From Streptomyces sp. NBC_01451 (GTDB lineage: Bacteria; Actinomycetota; Actinomycetes; Streptomycetales; Streptomycetaceae), in assembly GCF_036227485.1 (NCBI RefSeq), contig NZ_CP109479.1, positions 6,138,001-6,202,000 of the forward strand: a DNA stretch of 64,000 nucleotides, read 5' to 3'. A model generated the notes under the pieces. The model was given only the letters and a program-made list of their open reading frames with translations, made no database searches and had not been told where the DNA came from. A program made the translations under genes and the position numbers. This document shows, one piece after another, positions 1-8,030 of the stretch (position 1 is the first letter of the stretch; each line of letters opens with the position of its first letter).

Positions 1-47
1 ACCGTTTCCTTCAGCGGGTTGACCTGCGAGGCGCTGACCTGGTTCAT
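1..47 (-). CDS. 5' end of an unidentified protein (partial)
   Basis: The first 15 codons of a minus-strand gene that runs off the left edge of the window. The predicted start is an ATG at 45-47, reading MNQVSASQVNPLKET. A GGAGGG ribosome-binding sequence lies about 11 bases upstream. The fragment is too short to identify. It reads in the same direction as the 147-680 gene, about 100 bp downstream of it. Confidence 0.45.
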   Translation of the reverse strand, partial: MNQVSASQVNPLKET

Positions 48-146
48 CGGTTCTGTTTCCCTCCGAGTCCGGATGCCGTGCTTGGCTCCCGAAAACGGAG
101 GGTCCCTCGGGATAATTCCCGGCGGGCGCCCTTCCGCCTGCCCCCG

Positions 147-680
147 CTACACCTTGAGGAAGATCTCCAGCGCCTCCACGACCATCCGGTGGTCCTGGAG
201 TTGGGGCAGCCCGGACACCGTCACCGCCCCGATCACGCCGACGCCCTCGACCGTGATCGGGAACGAGCCGCCGTGGGCCGCGTAGGTGCCGGGGTCGAGG
301 CGCGAGTCGTCCTCGAACGTCGTGCCCTTGGCGCGGAAGCGGGCGCCCACCAGATAGGAGGAGGCGCCGTAACGCTCCACCACCCGGCGCTTGCGGTCGA
401 TCCAGGCGTCGTTGTCGGGCGTCGAGCCGGGCAGGGCGGCGTGGAAGAGCTGCTGACCGGCCCGGTGGATGTCGACGGCCACCGGCGCCTGCCGCTCCCG
501 CGCCAGCTCCACGAGCAGTGAACCCAGCGTCCACGCGTCGTCGTGCGAGAACTGCGGGAACACCAGGTGCCGTTGTTCCGCTTCGAGTTCCTCGACGCTC
601 GGGGTGAGTTCGGGCGCGATGCGCGGACCGAGCGAGGGCTGTCCGCCCGCCTTGTGGCCGCCGGGCTTCTGACTGGTCAT
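147..680 (-). CDS. Heme-degrading domain (UPF0303/GlcG-like) protein
   Basis: 177 residues. The body matches the small alpha/beta family annotated as heme-degrading domain or UPF0303 proteins, which contains GlcG- and HbpS-like folds. Typical family features are the early RHLVFPQFSHDDAW segment, the GSLLVELARER helix and the glycine-rich GGSFPITVEGVGVIGAVTVSGL segment near the C-terminus. The ATG overlaps the TGA of the upstream oxidoreductase in an ATGA junction, so the two are probably translationally coupled. The exact activity is unknown. Members have been linked to heme binding or to small redox metabolites, and nothing here separates these possibilities. There is no signal peptide, so it should be cytoplasmic. 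Confidence 0.8.
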   Translation of the reverse strand: MTSQKPGGHKAGGQPSLGPRIAPELTPSVEELEAEQRHLVFPQFSHDDAWTLGSLLVELARERQAPVAVDIHRAGQQLFHAALPGSTPDNDAWIDRKRRVVERYGASSYLVGARFRAKGTTFEDDSRLDPGTYAAHGGSFPITVEGVGVIGAVTVSGLPQLQDHRMVVEALEIFLKV

Positions 681-1777
681 CGCAGGGTCACCGTCACCTT
701 CTCGTTCGCGGAACGCCGGGCCGCCTCCAGTACGTCGAGCGCGGCTGCCGCCTCCAGCGCGGTCACCGGGTTGGGGCCGCCGTCGCGCAGGGCCGCGGCG
801 ATCGCAGAGTAGTACTTCTCGTACGAGCCGGGCAGTGTCGGCTCCGGCCGTCCGCCACCCGTGAGCGGGGACTCTCCGGCCCCGACCCGCCCCCACATGC
901 TCTCCGGTTCGAGCCCCCAGCCGGCGTCCCCCGGCCGCCCGCCCGCCTTCAGGGTGTCCTCCTGCGGATCGAGGCCGTACTTCACGTATCCGGCCCGCGA
1001 GCCCAGCACCCGGAAGCGCGGACCGAGCTGGGCGGTGGTCGCGGAGACGTACAGATGGGTGCGGACGCCGCTCGTGTGGGTGAGCGCGATGAACGTGTCG
1101 TCGTCGGTCTCGGCGCCCTGGCGGCGGATGTCCGTCTCGGCGTACACGGAGTCGACGGGCCCGAAGAGGACCAGTGCCTGGTCGACGACGTGACTGCCCA
1201 GGTCGTACAGCAGTCCGCCGAACTCCGCCGGGTCGCCGGACTCGCGCCAGCCGCCCTTGGGCCGGGGCCGCCACCGCTCGAACCGCGACTCGAACCGCCA
1301 TACGTCACCCAGCTCGCCCTCGGCGATCAGCTTGCGGAGGGTGCGGAAGTCGTGGTCCCAGCGGCGGTTCTGGAAGACGGAGAGGAGCAGTCCCTGCTGG
1401 TCGGCGAGGGCGGCGAGGTCACGCGCCTCGGCCGCCGTGCCCGCGACCGGCTTGTCGACCACGACCGGCAGGCCGGCCTTGAGGGCGGCGGTGGCCAGCG
1501 GGACGTGCGTCTTGTTCGGGGACGCGACGACGACCAGGTCCAGCTCGTCGGCGCGGGCGAACAGCTCGTCCGGGGTCGCCGCGATCCGTACGTCCGGGAA
1601 CCCGGCGCGGGCCTGTGCCTGCCGCTCGGGGTTCGCCGTGACGACCGTGTCGAGGACGAGGCCCTCGGTGGCGGCGATCAGCGGGGCGTGGAAGACGGAG
1701 CCCGCGAGGCCGTAGCCGACGAGGCCGAGACGGAGAGGGGCACCGGACGTGCGGGTCATTCCAGTCGTACCAGTCAT
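677..1777 (-). CDS. Gfo/Idh/MocA family NAD(P)-dependent oxidoreductase
   Basis: 366 residues. The N-terminus has a Rossmann dinucleotide site (LRLGLVGYGLAGSVFHAPL), followed by the family EKP-type segment seen here as PVVVDKPVAGTAAEA. The C-terminal half is the substrate-binding alpha/beta domain (GGLLYDLGSHVVDQAL). Such enzymes oxidise or reduce sugars and inositols; the substrate cannot be read from sequence. ATG 1777 is chosen, with ATG 1759 as an alternative. The stop overlaps the start of the heme-degrading-domain gene. A ROK regulator is divergent at 1835, and a 27-bp inverted repeat in the shared promoter suggests local repression. Confidence 0.88.
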   Translation of the reverse strand: MTGTTGMTRTSGAPLRLGLVGYGLAGSVFHAPLIAATEGLVLDTVVTANPERQAQARAGFPDVRIAATPDELFARADELDLVVVASPNKTHVPLATAALKAGLPVVVDKPVAGTAAEARDLAALADQQGLLLSVFQNRRWDHDFRTLRKLIAEGELGDVWRFESRFERWRPRPKGGWRESGDPAEFGGLLYDLGSHVVDQALVLFGPVDSVYAETDIRRQGAETDDDTFIALTHTSGVRTHLYVSATTAQLGPRFRVLGSRAGYVKYGLDPQEDTLKAGGRPGDAGWGLEPESMWGRVGAGESPLTGGGRPEPTLPGSYEKYYSAIAAALRDGGPNPVTALEAAAALDVLEAARRSANEKVTVTLR

Positions 1778-1783
1778 GCCGTC

Positions 1784-1810
1784 CACTTTCGCAACGCTGT
1801 TGCCAAAGTG
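1784..1810. promoter_or_regulatory. Inverted repeat, candidate operator between divergent genes
   Basis: Arms CACTTTCGCAAC and GTTGCCAAAGTG flank a 3-base centre and match at 11 of 12 positions. The site lies between the oxidoreductase start (1777) and the ROK regulator start (1835), where a repressor could control both. ROK repressors commonly bind such symmetric sites in their own promoters, so binding by the adjacent regulator is an inference. Confidence 0.6.
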
Positions 1811-1834
1811 CAAGCAGCGGGGAGAATAGTTCCC

Positions 1835-3052
1835 GTGAACAGGACGAACGCCTCGGCCGGCCCGCCCGTGACCACCGGCGCGACCACGACCGGTACGACC
1901 ACGACCGTCACCGCCACCGTCCCGGGGGTGAACCTGCCGGCCCTGCGCAGTCACAACGCCGCGCTCGTCCTCGACCTCCTGCGCGCGGCCGGCGCCGCGG
2001 GCATCAGCCGTCTCGAACTGGCCGAGCGGACCGGACTGACCCCCCAGGCGGTCAGCAAGATCACCGCCCGTCTGCGCACCGAGGGTCTCGCCGCCCAGGC
2101 GGGCCACCGCGCCTCGACGGGCGGCAAGCCGCGCACGGTACTGCGGCTGGTGCCGGAGGCGGGCCACGCGGTGGGCGTCCACCTGGACCGGGACGAGGTG
2201 AGGCTGGTGCTGGTCGACCTCATGGGAACCGTGACGGGCGGGCGGCGGGCGCCACTGGACCTCGGCGCGGGCGCTGACGTGGTCGTCGAGAGGGTGGCCG
2301 GTGAGGTCGAGGCGCTGCTCGGCGGAGGGCCGGGGGAGGCCGGGAGGCTGTTCGGGGAAGGGCCCGGGCGGAGCACGCCGGGCGCGGGGGCCGGTGCCCT
2401 CCTCGGGGTCGGGGTTGCCCTGCCCGGGCCGCTCGATCACGTCCGGGGCGTGCTGCACCGCGTCACCGGGTTTCCCGAGTGGGACGGGTTTCCGCTGCGG
2501 GACGCGCTGGCTCGGCGGCTCGGGGTGCCGGTGGCCGTCGACAAGGACACCAACGCCGCCGCTCTCGGGCTGTCGGTCGGCGGCGAGGGCGGCTCCTTCG
2601 CCTACCTCCACCTCGGTACGGGTCTCGGGGCCGGCCTGGTGATCGGCGGGGTGCTGCACCGGGGGACCAGGACCGGTGCCGGCGAGTTCGGGCACCAGGT
2701 CGTCCAGCTGGACGGACCGCCGTGCGGCTGCGGCGACCGCGGCTGTATCGAGGCGCTGTGTCTCGGTGCGGTGGCCCGGGGCGACCTGGACGAGGCGGCC
2801 CGGGTGCTCGGCGTCGGCGCCGCGAACCTCGTGGGACTGCTGGACATCGACCGGGTCCTGCTGGGCGGCCGTACCGTCGCCGCGCAGCCGGAACGGTTCG
2901 TACGAGGGGTCGGAGCCGTCCTCGACGGACGCGCCCGGCGCGAGGGCGCCGAGCGGGCGGTGCCCGTGGGGGTCGCCCCGGGGGGTGAGCGCGGAGTCGC
3001 GGTGGGCGCGGCTCAACTGCTCCTCGCGCCGCTGTTCGGACGCACCGAGTAG
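1835..3052 (+). CDS. ROK family transcriptional regulator
   Basis: 405 residues starting at GTG 1835, with a GGGGAGA ribosome site upstream. After a threonine-rich leader, residues about 35-90 form a MarR-like winged helix (LELAERTGLTPQAVSKI). The rest is a ROK kinase-fold domain with GVGVALPGPL, DKDTNAAALG, LHLGTGLGAGLVIGG and the zinc signature GEFGHQ...CGCGDRGCIE. Family members sense sugars or sugar phosphates and repress nearby catabolic genes. The divergent oxidoreductase operon is the likely target. The C-terminal part is shorter than in many ROK proteins. Confidence 0.88.
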   Translation: MNRTNASAGPPVTTGATTTGTTTTVTATVPGVNLPALRSHNAALVLDLLRAAGAAGISRLELAERTGLTPQAVSKITARLRTEGLAAQAGHRASTGGKPRTVLRLVPEAGHAVGVHLDRDEVRLVLVDLMGTVTGGRRAPLDLGAGADVVVERVAGEVEALLGGGPGEAGRLFGEGPGRSTPGAGAGALLGVGVALPGPLDHVRGVLHRVTGFPEWDGFPLRDALARRLGVPVAVDKDTNAAALGLSVGGEGGSFAYLHLGTGLGAGLVIGGVLHRGTRTGAGEFGHQVVQLDGPPCGCGDRGCIEALCLGAVARGDLDEAARVLGVGAANLVGLLDIDRVLLGGRTVAAQPERFVRGVGAVLDGRARREGAERAVPVGVAPGGERGVAVGAAQLLLAPLFGRTE

Positions 3053-3074
3053 AGAGGCGATCGCCGTGATCGTC

Positions 3075-3100
3075 GCCTGCCCGCCTGCCCGCCTGCCCGC
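3075..3100. repeat. 8-bp tandem repeat
   Basis: Three and a quarter copies of GCCTGCCC lie just after the ROK gene. The rest of the 3053-3264 gap shows a partial copy of the dispersed CCCCGCGCCCCTGA element near 3145-3160 and nothing else I recognise. Confidence 0.6.
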
Positions 3101-3264
3101 TTACCTGGCTGTCCGTTCACCTGCCTGCTCATCGCAGACCGATACAGCCCCGCGCCCCTGATCGGCGTCCGCCGTTCGGGCGCATTCGCGGGCCCGTTCG
3201 GGGCGTAGCCCCGCACCTCTCGGAGCGGTGCCGTCCAACAGCCCCACCACCCCGGCATGGTCAT

Positions 3265-4071
3265 GTGTTCATGCGACTGTGTACCTGCCTGACCATGGCC
3301 ACGACCGTCACCGCGACCGTGACCGCTGCCCTCCTCACCGCTCCGGGTGCCCTGGCCGCCCCCGCCCGCGCGGCCGGCTGCGCCACCACCTCCACCGACC
3401 GCGCCTTCCCCCTCACCACCCGCATCCACGGCGGGCCCGCCGCCTACGAAGCCGGTGGCGAGCACCGGACCTGGCGCCTCGACCTCACCAACAACACCGC
3501 CCGCACCTGCACGGACATCCACCCCGTCCTCGTACTCGTCGACGAGCGCCGCGCCCTGACGACGGCTCAGCCGCGCCTGGAGTTCTACGACGAGCACCGC
3601 CCCCGTCCGTACCCCGTGCGGTTCGAGGCCACCGACGCCGACGAGACCATCGGCGTGTTCGACGGCGAGGGGTTTCCCGGGTTCACCGTCGGGCCCGGGC
3701 GGACCGTCTCCGTGCGGGTGCGGCTCGCGATCGGCGCCGGCGCGGTGGCCAACGACGTCGTCGCCAACGCCGCCGTGGTCCAGCGGCACGCCGGCGACGG
3801 CGACTGGGTCGGCCAGTCCAACGACTACCGCTTCCGCGTCGTGGCCCCCGCTTCCACGTCCACTTCCGACTCCGGCTCCGAGTCCGCCGACCCGGTGTCG
3901 ACCGGTCCCGTACCCGACGCGGGAGACGGACTTCCGTCCGACCTCGGCGAGCTCGCCGGCACCGGTGGACACGACACCGCCCTCCGCCTCGCGGGCATCG
4001 CCCTCGCCCTGGTGCTGACCGGCGGCGGATTGATGCTGCTCGCCCGGGTCCGGCCGGTGGGGCGGACATAA
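3265..4071 (+). CDS. Secreted cell-wall-anchored protein with LAxTG sorting signal
   Basis: 268 residues from GTG 3265; ATG 3271 is nearly equivalent. An N-terminal signal peptide ends near GALAAPARA. The middle contains a predicted beta-rich extracellular domain with no family I can name. The C-terminus shows a sortase sorting signal: LAGTG at residues 230-234, a hydrophobic stretch (GIALALVLTGGGLMLLA) and a basic tail. Streptomyces class E sortases recognise LAxTG, so covalent attachment to peptidoglycan is expected. A class F sortase is encoded 1.6 kb downstream, but whether it handles this substrate is unknown. A serine/threonine-rich linker precedes the signal. Confidence 0.78.
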   Translation: MFMRLCTCLTMATTVTATVTAALLTAPGALAAPARAAGCATTSTDRAFPLTTRIHGGPAAYEAGGEHRTWRLDLTNNTARTCTDIHPVLVLVDERRALTTAQPRLEFYDEHRPRPYPVRFEATDADETIGVFDGEGFPGFTVGPGRTVSVRVRLAIGAGAVANDVVANAAVVQRHAGDGDWVGQSNDYRFRVVAPASTSTSDSGSESADPVSTGPVPDAGDGLPSDLGELAGTGGHDTALRLAGIALALVLTGGGLMLLARVRPVGRT

Positions 4072-4176
4072 ACCGGCCATTCCCCCAAGATCCGGGCTGT
4101 GACAGGCTGGGCGCACGCGGCATCTCGTACGCGTGTACGGCAACGCAGAACGCAGTGCAGGAGCAGGAGACCGGAC

Positions 4177-4956
4177 ATGGCAGACCGCAAGCCCATCGAC
4201 TCGTGGCTCACCGACATGGACGGTGTGCTCATCCACGAGGGCGTGCCGATCCCCGGCGCCGATGCCTTCATCAAGAAGCTGCGCGAGTCGGGCAAGCCCT
4301 TCCTGGTGCTCACCAACAACTCGATCTACACCCCACGCGACCTGCACGCCCGCCTGCGCCGCATGGGCCTGGAGGTGCCCGTCGACAACATCTGGACGTC
4401 GGCGCTCGCCACCGCCAAGTTCCTCGACGACCAGCGCCCCGGCGGAACCGCCTACGTCATCGGCGAGGCCGGGCTGACCACCGCCCTGCACGACATCGGG
4501 TACATCCTCACCGACCACGAGCCCGACTACGTGGTCCTCGGCGAGACCCGCACCTACTCCTTCGAGGCCATGACCAAGGCCGTACGCCTGATCGAGGGCG
4601 GTGCCCGCTTCATCGCCACCAACCCGGACGAGACCGGCCCCTCCACCGAGGGCCCGCTGCCCGCGACCGGCGCCGTGGCCGCGCTGATCACCAAGGCGAC
4701 CGGCCGGAAGCCGTACTTCGCGGGCAAGCCCAACCCCCTGATGATGCGGACCGGGCTGAACGCGATCGGCGCCCACTCCGAGACCAGCGCGATGATCGGC
4801 GACCGGATGGACACCGACGTCCTGGCGGGCATCGAGGCCGGGATGCAGACCTTCCTGGTGCTCACCGGCCTGACCGGCCCCGACCAGGTCGAGAACTTCC
4901 CGTACCGCCCGTCCAAGATCGTCAACTCCATCGCGGACCTCGTCGACCGCGTCTGA
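4177..4956 (+). CDS. HAD-IIA (NagD-like) sugar phosphatase
   Basis: 259 residues from ATG 4177, with GGAGCAGGAG-type purines upstream. It contains all HAD motifs: motif I DMDGVLIHEG (nucleophile and acid aspartates), motif II LTNNS, the motif III lysine in FAGKPNPLMM, and motif IV MIGDRMDTDVLAG. The large cap between motifs II and III places it in subfamily IIA, with NagD and 4-nitrophenylphosphatases. It probably dephosphorylates sugar phosphates or nucleotides in the cytoplasm. It stands alone between two secreted-protein genes, and nothing shows co-regulation. Confidence 0.88.
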   Translation: MADRKPIDSWLTDMDGVLIHEGVPIPGADAFIKKLRESGKPFLVLTNNSIYTPRDLHARLRRMGLEVPVDNIWTSALATAKFLDDQRPGGTAYVIGEAGLTTALHDIGYILTDHEPDYVVLGETRTYSFEAMTKAVRLIEGGARFIATNPDETGPSTEGPLPATGAVAALITKATGRKPYFAGKPNPLMMRTGLNAIGAHSETSAMIGDRMDTDVLAGIEAGMQTFLVLTGLTGPDQVENFPYRPSKIVNSIADLVDRV

Positions 4957-5084
4957 GCCCTCCCCGCCCGAGCGATCTCCGTACGCCTCCAAACCCTTCG
5001 CAACCCGTACGGAGCAGCCGCACCCGCTCCGGAGATGCGGACCCGGTCCCGGAGGAGGAGTCTCCAGGTGTCTGGAGGTTCACG

Positions 5085-5693
5085 ATGGGTTCCACACGTC
5101 TCACTCTCTGTGCCGGTGTCGCGGTCGCCGCCGCGCTCTTCCCCGTACCCGTGGTGTTCGCCGCCGGCGGGGGCATCTCGGTGACCCCGGAGTCCCCGGC
5201 CCCCGGCAGTGACGTACGGCTGGTCGTGCGGGGCTGCGAAGGGAGGACGGGGACCGCGAAGTCGGAGGCCTTCGTCGCCGATGTGCTGCTCGCGGCGCAG
5301 GGGGAGGACGGGGCGCTCGTCGGCGGGTCCCGCGTCCGCTCGTCGGTCTCGCCGGGCACGTACGACGTCACGGTCGGCTGCGGCGGGCAGGAGGGCAAGG
5401 TCAGGGGCGTGCTCGCCGTGGCCGCGAAGGAGGCGGAGACGGACGAAAGGGCGGGCGAAGGGGCGGGCGAAGCGGCTGGAAAGCCGTCCGGCGCCGTGCC
5501 CTCCCGTTCGGCCGCCTCGCCCGTGGCCCCCGTGCCCGCCGGTGGTGGCGGCGCGGCGGAGGAACTGGCCGCCGACGAGGCGCGGGGCACCGGCCCCGGC
5601 ACCGGGCAGGCGGTGGTCGGGCTGGTCCTCGCGGGTGTGGCGGCGGTCGTCGTCGCGGTGCGCGGGATCCGCCGGGGCCGTGGGACGGACTGA
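5085..5693 (+). CDS. Secreted membrane-anchored protein upstream of sortase
   Basis: 202 residues from ATG 5085 with TGGAGG upstream. It has a signal peptide (residues 1-27), then an about 90-residue extracellular domain with two cysteines, probably disulfide-linked (VRGCEG and VGCGG). A long alanine/glycine/proline/glutamate-rich linker follows, then a C-terminal membrane helix (VVGLVLAGVAAVVVAV) and an RRGRG basic tail. No LPxTG or LAxTG motif is present, so it is probably retained by the helix. The stop is five bases before the class F sortase start, so the two form an operon. Function unknown. Confidence 0.75.
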   Translation: MGSTRLTLCAGVAVAAALFPVPVVFAAGGGISVTPESPAPGSDVRLVVRGCEGRTGTAKSEAFVADVLLAAQGEDGALVGGSRVRSSVSPGTYDVTVGCGGQEGKVRGVLAVAAKEAETDERAGEGAGEAAGKPSGAVPSRSAASPVAPVPAGGGGAAEELAADEARGTGPGTGQAVVGLVLAGVAAVVVAVRGIRRGRGTD

Positions 5694-5698
5694 GGCGC

Positions 5699-6370
5699 AT
5701 GTCCGACGACGACCGCGAACGATCCCCGGGCGCCGGGCGCCTGACCATGGGTGTCGCCTGGGCGCTGCTGCTTCTCGGGCTGTGGCTGTGGGGCCGCGAG
5801 ATGACCGACGTGCGCCATGGCGTATCCGCGCCGACCACCGGCGACATCGCCGCGGTCGGCCGCCCTCCGGACCCCGGACTCCCGCCCGCGCACGAGCCGT
5901 TGAGCGGCGCCCTGCCGCAGCGCGTCGACATACCCGAACTGGGTGTGCAGGCCCCGGTGGTGGCCCGCGGCCTCGACCGGCGCGGCGCGATCGACCCGCC
6001 GCCCTTCGACCAGGCGGGCGTCGTGGGCTGGTACGGCTCCGGTACCCGGCCCGGCGCCGCCGGTACCGCGCTCCTCGTCGGACACGTCGACACCGAGAGC
6101 CGCCCCGCGGTCTTCTACAAGGTCAGCACCCTGCGGCCGGGCGCGACGATCCGGATCACCCGGGCCGACGGCAAGGTCGCCGAGTTCACCGTCGACGACG
6201 TCCGGGTCCTGTCCCGCGACCGCTTCGACGCCCGACAGGCGTACGGCACAAGGCAGTCGGGCCGCGCGGAACTCCGGCTCATCACCTGCGGCGGTACGTT
6301 CGACCGGGCCTCCCGCACCTACACGGCGAACGTGGTCGTGTCGGCGTACCTGACGGGCGCGGCCGTCTGA
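5699..6370 (+). CDS. Class F sortase
   Basis: 223 residues. An N-terminal membrane anchor at residues 17-32 is followed by the sortase beta-barrel with the catalytic triad His129 (LLVGHVDT), Cys197 (LITCGG) and Arg206 (DRASRTYTANVVV). The short barrel and actinobacterial context fit class F. Sortases cleave a C-terminal sorting motif and attach the protein to the wall; class F substrates are poorly defined. The start lies five bases after the previous gene, whose product may be a partner or substrate. The LAGTG protein at 3265-4071 is another possible client. Confidence 0.88.
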   Translation: MSDDDRERSPGAGRLTMGVAWALLLLGLWLWGREMTDVRHGVSAPTTGDIAAVGRPPDPGLPPAHEPLSGALPQRVDIPELGVQAPVVARGLDRRGAIDPPPFDQAGVVGWYGSGTRPGAAGTALLVGHVDTESRPAVFYKVSTLRPGATIRITRADGKVAEFTVDDVRVLSRDRFDARQAYGTRQSGRAELRLITCGGTFDRASRTYTANVVVSAYLTGAAV

Positions 6371-6865
6371 CCCCTTACCGGCGGTACGTCCCGATGGCCC
6401 CACCCTGCCCGGTCGACGACCCGCTCCCCCCAGAGCCGCCGACCGGGCTGGTCCTCGACCGCGGGCGCACGGGCTGCGGGAGTAACCCGGCGACCTGCGC
6501 GGGAGGTTCGGTGCCCGTCCTTGAGATCACGGACGGTGAACTGTTGGCCGGGGGCCGGGGCCGTCTGAGACGACTGTAGAACGGATGAGCGCCCAGGCCT
6601 AGAGGGAGACTGACGCCAAGTCCCGGTCCGGTGGCTCTGAGTTATCCGTGCAGGTAGTAGATAGTTCTATGAGTCGTTCCCGCACCATGGTCCGGGCCCC
6701 GGCGTTCAGGGTGCCCGGCCCTCGTCCACCCCGCCCGAACGCGCTGTAACAGGTAACCGACAAGGCACTGGCGATCTCGTGGGTGCCCGGCCACCTATGT
6801 CAGGATTGAGGCTTACGACACTGCATCCAGGGGGGACCAGGACAGTGCATCCGAGGGGGAGTTCG
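6371..6865. other. 495-bp intergenic region before the GH6 gene
   Basis: No convincing coding sequence. The only structure seen is a pair of imperfect 24-base direct repeats at 6817-6859 just before the GH6 start. The region presumably carries the cslZ promoter; no -10/-35 pair could be assigned with confidence. Confidence 0.5.
6817..6859 (+). repeat. Imperfect direct repeat before the GH6 start
   Basis: Two units resembling GACACTGCATCCAGGGGG (6817) and GACAGTGCATCCGAGGGGG (6841), 24 bases apart. The second provides the purine-rich ribosome-binding sequence for the ATG at 6866, so the first duplicates a ribosome-site-like stretch. Confidence 0.55.
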
Positions 6866-7897
6866 ATGTTCGGCAGTAAGGGGGCGACCTGGGGGCGGGC
6901 GTCCGCGGCGGTGCTGGGGGCGGCACTGCTGCTCACCGGTTGTTCCGGCTCCTCCGACAAGGGGAGCGACGACGAGTCGGCCAAGGAGGCGGAGGCCAGG
7001 ATCACCCAGCAGCCCAAGGGGACCAACCCGTTCTGGGTGAACCCGGACGGCACCGCGGCGGAACAGGTCGCCGCGTACGTCAAGGACGACAGGACCACGG
7101 ACGCCGAGCAGATCCGGAAGATCGCCGAGCAGCCGACCGGCGAGTGGATCAGCCCGGAGAACCCGGAGGCGGAGGCCCGCGGCTTCACGGAGGCCGCGCA
7201 GAAGGCGGACCGCTCCGCACTCCTCGTCCTCTACAACATCCCGCACCGCGACTGCGGCCAGTACTCCAGCGGAGGCGCCGCCGACGGCGACACCTACCGC
7301 GCCTGGATCGACGGCGTCGCCAGGGGCATCGGCGACCGCGCGGCCACGGTGATCCTGGAACCGGACGCGATCCTCCACCTGGTGGACGGCTGCACCCAGG
7401 ACGAGTTCCACGAGGAGCGGTACGACCTGCTGAACGGCGCGATCGGCAAGTTGTCGGCGCTGAAGAACACGAAGGTGTACCTGGACGCGGGGAACGCGGG
7501 GTGGACACATCCCGACCAGATCTTCGAGCCCCTCAAGTGGGCGGGCATCGAGCAGGCGGACGGGTTCTCCGTCAACGTGTCCAACTTCTACTCGACGGCG
7601 GATTCCATCAAGTACGGCAAGGAACTGTCGGCGAAGGTGGGCGGAAAGCACTTCGTGGTGGACACGTCCCGTAACGGGAACGGGCCCTACACCGGGGGCG
7701 AGGCGGACGAGAACTGGTGCAACCCTCCCGGGAGGGCGCTCGGGGAGGCCCCGACCGTCAAGACGGCTGATCCGCTGGTCGACGCGTATCTGTGGGTGAA
7801 GCGGCCCGGGGAGTCCGACGGGGAGTGCAAGGGGGGGCCCAAGGCCGGGCAGTGGTGGGCTTCTTATGCGCTGAAGCTGGCGAAGGCGAGCAAGTGA
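6866..7897 (+). CDS. cslZ: GH6 endoglucanase lipoprotein (CslZ)
   Basis: 343 residues. A lipoprotein signal with lipobox LLTGC predicts acylation at Cys26. A glycoside hydrolase family 6 domain follows, with YNIPHRDCGQYSSGG (Asp129 at the usual general-acid position), DGDTYRAWIDG and ILEPDAI (Asp167). No cellulose-binding module is present and the protein is short, as expected for a housekeeping enzyme. It converges on glxA and cslA. In S. coelicolor and S. lividans a GH6 enzyme next to cslA-glxA (CslZ) is thought to trim the beta-glucan made at hyphal tips; the same role is inferred here. Membrane attachment would keep it at the synthesis site. Confidence 0.87.
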   Translation: MFGSKGATWGRASAAVLGAALLLTGCSGSSDKGSDDESAKEAEARITQQPKGTNPFWVNPDGTAAEQVAAYVKDDRTTDAEQIRKIAEQPTGEWISPENPEAEARGFTEAAQKADRSALLVLYNIPHRDCGQYSSGGAADGDTYRAWIDGVARGIGDRAATVILEPDAILHLVDGCTQDEFHEERYDLLNGAIGKLSALKNTKVYLDAGNAGWTHPDQIFEPLKWAGIEQADGFSVNVSNFYSTADSIKYGKELSAKVGGKHFVVDTSRNGNGPYTGGEADENWCNPPGRALGEAPTVKTADPLVDAYLWVKRPGESDGECKGGPKAGQWWASYALKLAKASK

Positions 7898-7944
7898 CCA
7901 CGGGGGTGGGGGGTTCTGCGGTGTGTCGGCCGCGGGTCGTCCGT

Positions 7945-7972
7945 GGCTGGTCGCGCAGTTCCCCGCGCCCCT
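7945..7972 (+). repeat. Dispersed Streptomyces GC-rich element, copy 1
   Basis: A GGCTGGTCGCGCAGTTCCCC core followed by GCGCCCCT. Similar copies occur at 37565-37594 (inverted), 43537-43566, 43619-43670 (degenerate, inverted) and 56782-56809. All lie just outside or at the ends of genes. Confidence 0.7.
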
Positions 7973-7973
7973 G

Positions 7974-8019
7974 AAAAGCCGATGGGTGCCCTTCTTCCGA
8001 AGGGCACCCATCGGCTTTT
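7974..8019. terminator. Bidirectional terminator between cslZ and glxA
   Basis: A perfect 20-base stem (7974-7993 with 8000-8019) and 6-base loop, flanked by A-run and T-run on opposite sides. It can stop transcription from both convergent genes. Confidence 0.88.
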
Positions 8020-8030
8020 GTACAGCCTGA

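Noticed and set aside
1055..1834. Upstream extension of the ROK gene over the oxidoreductase
   Set aside because: It is antisense to a clear oxidoreductase; the GTG at 1835 with a ribosome site is the better start.
677..3016. A very long minus-strand open frame across the ROK gene
   Set aside because: Only the 677-1777 part has codon use and motifs of a real protein; the rest is antisense to the ROK gene and an artefact of high GC.
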